Assembly (NCBI GenBank): GCA_947169985.1 | Contig: CAMVRW010000027.1 | Span: 1 to 14,737, forward strand | DNA length: 14,737 bases | Source of the DNA: an uncultured Butyrivibrio sp. | GTDB lineage: Bacteria > Bacillota > Clostridia > Lachnospirales > Lachnospiraceae | Direction: 5' to 3' | Part shown: positions 13,006 to 14,737 of the stretch, piece after piece | Layout of the letters: every line of letters starts with the position of its first letter | Position numbering within the stretch: position 1 is the first letter of the stretch | Program-made: the position numbers and the translations under genes | Notes under the pieces: generated by a model | What the model was told of the DNA's origin: nothing | Seen by the model: the letters and a program-made list of their open reading frames with translations, nothing else | The model's database searches: none

Positions 13006-14737
13006 TACAATAAATCTCCTCTATCAAGTCCTCTGTCCTGCTGGAATGAAGGCAGGAACAGGATTGCTATGCAAAGTCCTGCACTGATAAGAGCAATTAC
13101 AAAGAGCCATATTCTGCCGCTCTGGTTGATTCCAAACAGATCAGTAAGCCTTATTTTTGTTCCATCAAGAATTTCATCTGCTGTCAATGTTTCAGTGGTC
13201 ACAGTGCTTACAGAAGTACCTGTGGCAAGCATTGGCTCGGGACTTATAACTACGGTGTAGTCTGAGCAATGTGTCAGCGGGAATCTGGCAAATCCCTGGC
13301 CATCTACTATGCAGCTGCTCTGAGGCTTCAGCTCTTTTCCGTTGGCGTCATAGTAATACAGAGTGGCATTCATGCCCTTGTTTGTAACACCTACCGGAAT
13401 ACCAATGGTTGCTGTAAAGCCAAGGTCACCTTCGTGGTTTACAGAGAACTCAACATGAGGATTGGTCCCTGTGACATCCTGAAGGATCTGAGCCGGAATG
13501 TTCTTGGATCCAAGCTTAACTCCCAGATCCATATCCCTAAAGCTCTCATCTGTAATGTCTGCACCAACGATGCTCCACTCAACATCATCTGCCATCTGAA
13601 GCTTAACGTTAACGTCTTCACGCTTCTTAAGATTGGTCAGAAGGTCATCGGGAACCTCTGAGAATCCACTCATTTCAACGGAGATCATTGTTCCTTTATC
13701 TGCCTTGTTAAGTTCAGACAGGATCTTTGTCCATCCGCTGGTCTCTTTTTCACCAATCTTGGTGCTTCCTGTTGCATCACCAATATAAGGATTTCTGTTT
13801 ATCTTGGTATTTGCTATCTTCTCGGCGTTAGTCTGCTGAGTAGGCGTTGTTTTCTTTCCTGCTCCGCCCTTAGACTTACTCTGTGATCCGCCACCACCGG
13901 CAATTCCACTTGGTGCAGGTGTAAGTCCTCCGGACTTTGAACCGGATCCTGATCCACCACCTGCTGCTGTTCCGCCGCCTGAAGCAGGTGTAGTATTAGT
14001 AGCTTCGCTTCCCTTAACTTCCTTGCTCATGACATCGGAAATATTTCCTGCCCTGTCCACAGCTACGAAGTAGAACATGTAGGTCTTTGTGCTGTCCAGA
14101 TCGTTTACAGTATAGGAAGCAACCGCTGTACCGTCCTTTTCTTCCTTCACCTCAATGTAGGTACCCATGTTGAACAGATAGTTCTTATCAGGGCCTCCCT
14201 TATCATCAGGGTTCTTCTCCTTGTACTCCATCTTGAATCTATTGACTCCGCTGAGCTTATCTGAAGCTGCAAGGGCGATGATAGTGTCATTACTTGTCTG
14301 AGCCTTTGTGATGGTGGCTGAAGTCATCTTAGGAGCAGTCACATCATAAACAACCGCACCGGTAGATAAGTAACTGGTAATTCCTACAGTATCGGTTATT
14401 TTTACGTAGAAGTAATTTGACTTATCCTTAAAGGTAGTCTGTGGAGGAGTTGTAGCTGAGTACCCTCTCCAGCCTGATTGCTTTTCTTTTATAGCTGCAA
14501 GAACATCATCAGGATTTCCGTAGAATGCATCCCCTACATAGTATTCAATAGATTCAATACCAAATGAATTATTTGTAGCAGTTACAAGGGCCTTCTTAGG
14601 CTGATTTGTATAGGTTACATGCCAATCAGATGTAAGGAAGGTTCTGCTTACATAATCGTCAATTGTGATAGATCCGCTGCTTCCTGAAGTATCACTGGCT
14701 ATAAGTCCTGTAGAGATGAATGTTGCATTTCCAGCCT
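13005..14737 (-). CDS. Ig-like surface protein with C-terminal membrane anchor (5' end beyond window)
   Basis: The frame is open to the right edge with no stop, so the GTG at 14342 is not the start; 576 residues are visible. In order from the edge: an Ig-like/Fn3-like beta domain ending in VYDVTAP (about 128-134); a second such domain at about 132-241 with the typical end YFVAVDRAGNISD; a Gly/Ser/Thr/Lys-rich flexible linker (about 243-303); a third region (about 331-501) ending in LTHCSDYTVVI, resembling the last strand of beta domains common in clostridial surface proteins; then a hydrophobic helix at 542-561 and a short charged tail. I see no LPXTG motif, so it is held in the membrane by this helix with the domains outside. 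The N-terminal signal peptide is expected but out of view. It is the first gene of the coupled chain (TAATG overlap with the GNAT). It could be a surface adhesin or the external part of an envelope complex; binding partners are unknown. Confidence 0.88.
   Translation of the reverse strand, partial: AGNATFISTGLIASDTSGSSGSITIDDYVSRTFLTSDWHVTYTNQPKKALVTATNNSFGIESIEYYVGDAFYGNPDDVLAAIKEKQSGWRGYSATTPPQTTFKDKSNYFYVKITDTVGITSYLSTGAVVYDVTAPKMTSATITKAQTSNDTIIALAASDKLSGVNRFKMEYKEKNPDDKGGPDKNYLFNMGTYIEVKEEKDGTAVASYTVNDLDSTKTYMFYFVAVDRAGNISDVMSKEVKGSEATNTTPASGGGTAAGGGSGSGSKSGGLTPAPSGIAGGGGSQSKSKGGAGKKTTPTQQTNAEKIANTKINRNPYIGDATGSTKIGEKETSGWTKILSELNKADKGTMISVEMSGFSEVPDDLLTNLKKREDVNVKLQMADDVEWSIVGADITDESFRDMDLGVKLGSKNIPAQILQDVTGTNPHVEFSVNHEGDLGFTATIGIPVGVTNKGMNATLYYYDANGKELKPQSSCIVDGQGFARFPLTHCSDYTVVISPEPMLATGTSVSTVTTETLTADEILDGTKIRLTDLFGINQSGRIWLFVIALISAGLCIAILFLPSFQQDRGLDRGDLL

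Noticed and set aside
13060..13125. Sortase-anchored surface protein
   Set aside because: A hydrophobic helix and charged tail are present, but no LPXTG-like motif precedes them, so simple membrane anchoring is preferred.
13005..14342. Start of the Ig-like gene at GTG 14342
   Set aside because: The same frame stays open to the right edge and the residues before it continue an Ig-like domain, so this GTG is an internal valine codon.

Overview
This 14.7-kb window looks like chromosomal DNA of an anaerobic Firmicute (Bacillota). A Lachnospiraceae/Butyrivibrio-like member of the Clostridia is my best guess, from the strong AGGAGG-type ribosome binding sites, the moderate GC, the large Ig-like membrane-anchored surface protein and the RsbU-type HAMP phosphatase. 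No gene here names a species. All seven genes lie on the minus strand, packed head to tail. The largest gap is 96 bp, so no stretch over 300 bases lacks a gene. I saw no rRNA, tRNA, CRISPR array, transposase or clear intrinsic terminator. The whole window reads as the middle of one long operon that continues past both edges.

In transcription order (right to left) the layout is as follows. (1) The 3' part of an Ig-like, Gly/Ser-linker surface protein with a C-terminal membrane anchor (13005-14737). (2) A two-domain GNAT protein (12133-13005). (3) A 1203-residue helical, Lys/Glu-rich protein ending in a papain-like cysteine peptidase domain with Gln/Cys/His/Asn in canonical spacing (8520-12131). 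(4) A membrane sensor with HAMP and SpoIIE/RsbU-type PP2C phosphatase (6768-8504). (5) A 228-residue helical protein (5985-6671), preceded by a possible internal promoter. (6) A second, paralogous GNAT protein (5139-5963). (7) A 1552-residue helical protein with about four degenerate repeats and very acidic/lysine-rich linkers (466-5124). (8) The 5' part of another helical protein (1-431).

The main observation is that the four otherwise unrelated cytoplasmic-looking proteins (items 3, 5, 7 and 8) begin with the same kind of N-terminal module. Each has a short [FY]-E motif right after the start. About 40 residues later comes a D-[AE]-[DE] or YYF segment, followed by a basic helix. After that module the C-termini differ completely: a peptidase, nothing, four repeats, or unknown. 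None has a signal peptide or membrane segment. Each giant protein directly follows one of the two paralogous GNAT proteins. A shared head with variable tails, one tail a protease, plus dedicated partner enzymes and a signalling phosphatase, is what one might expect of a delivered or assembled multi-component system. The sequence does not show delivery, a target or a secretion machine, so that reading is a hypothesis.

Several apparent non-ATG starts are corrected here to in-frame ATGs just downstream that have proper Shine-Dalgarno spacing (12131, 6671, 5963).
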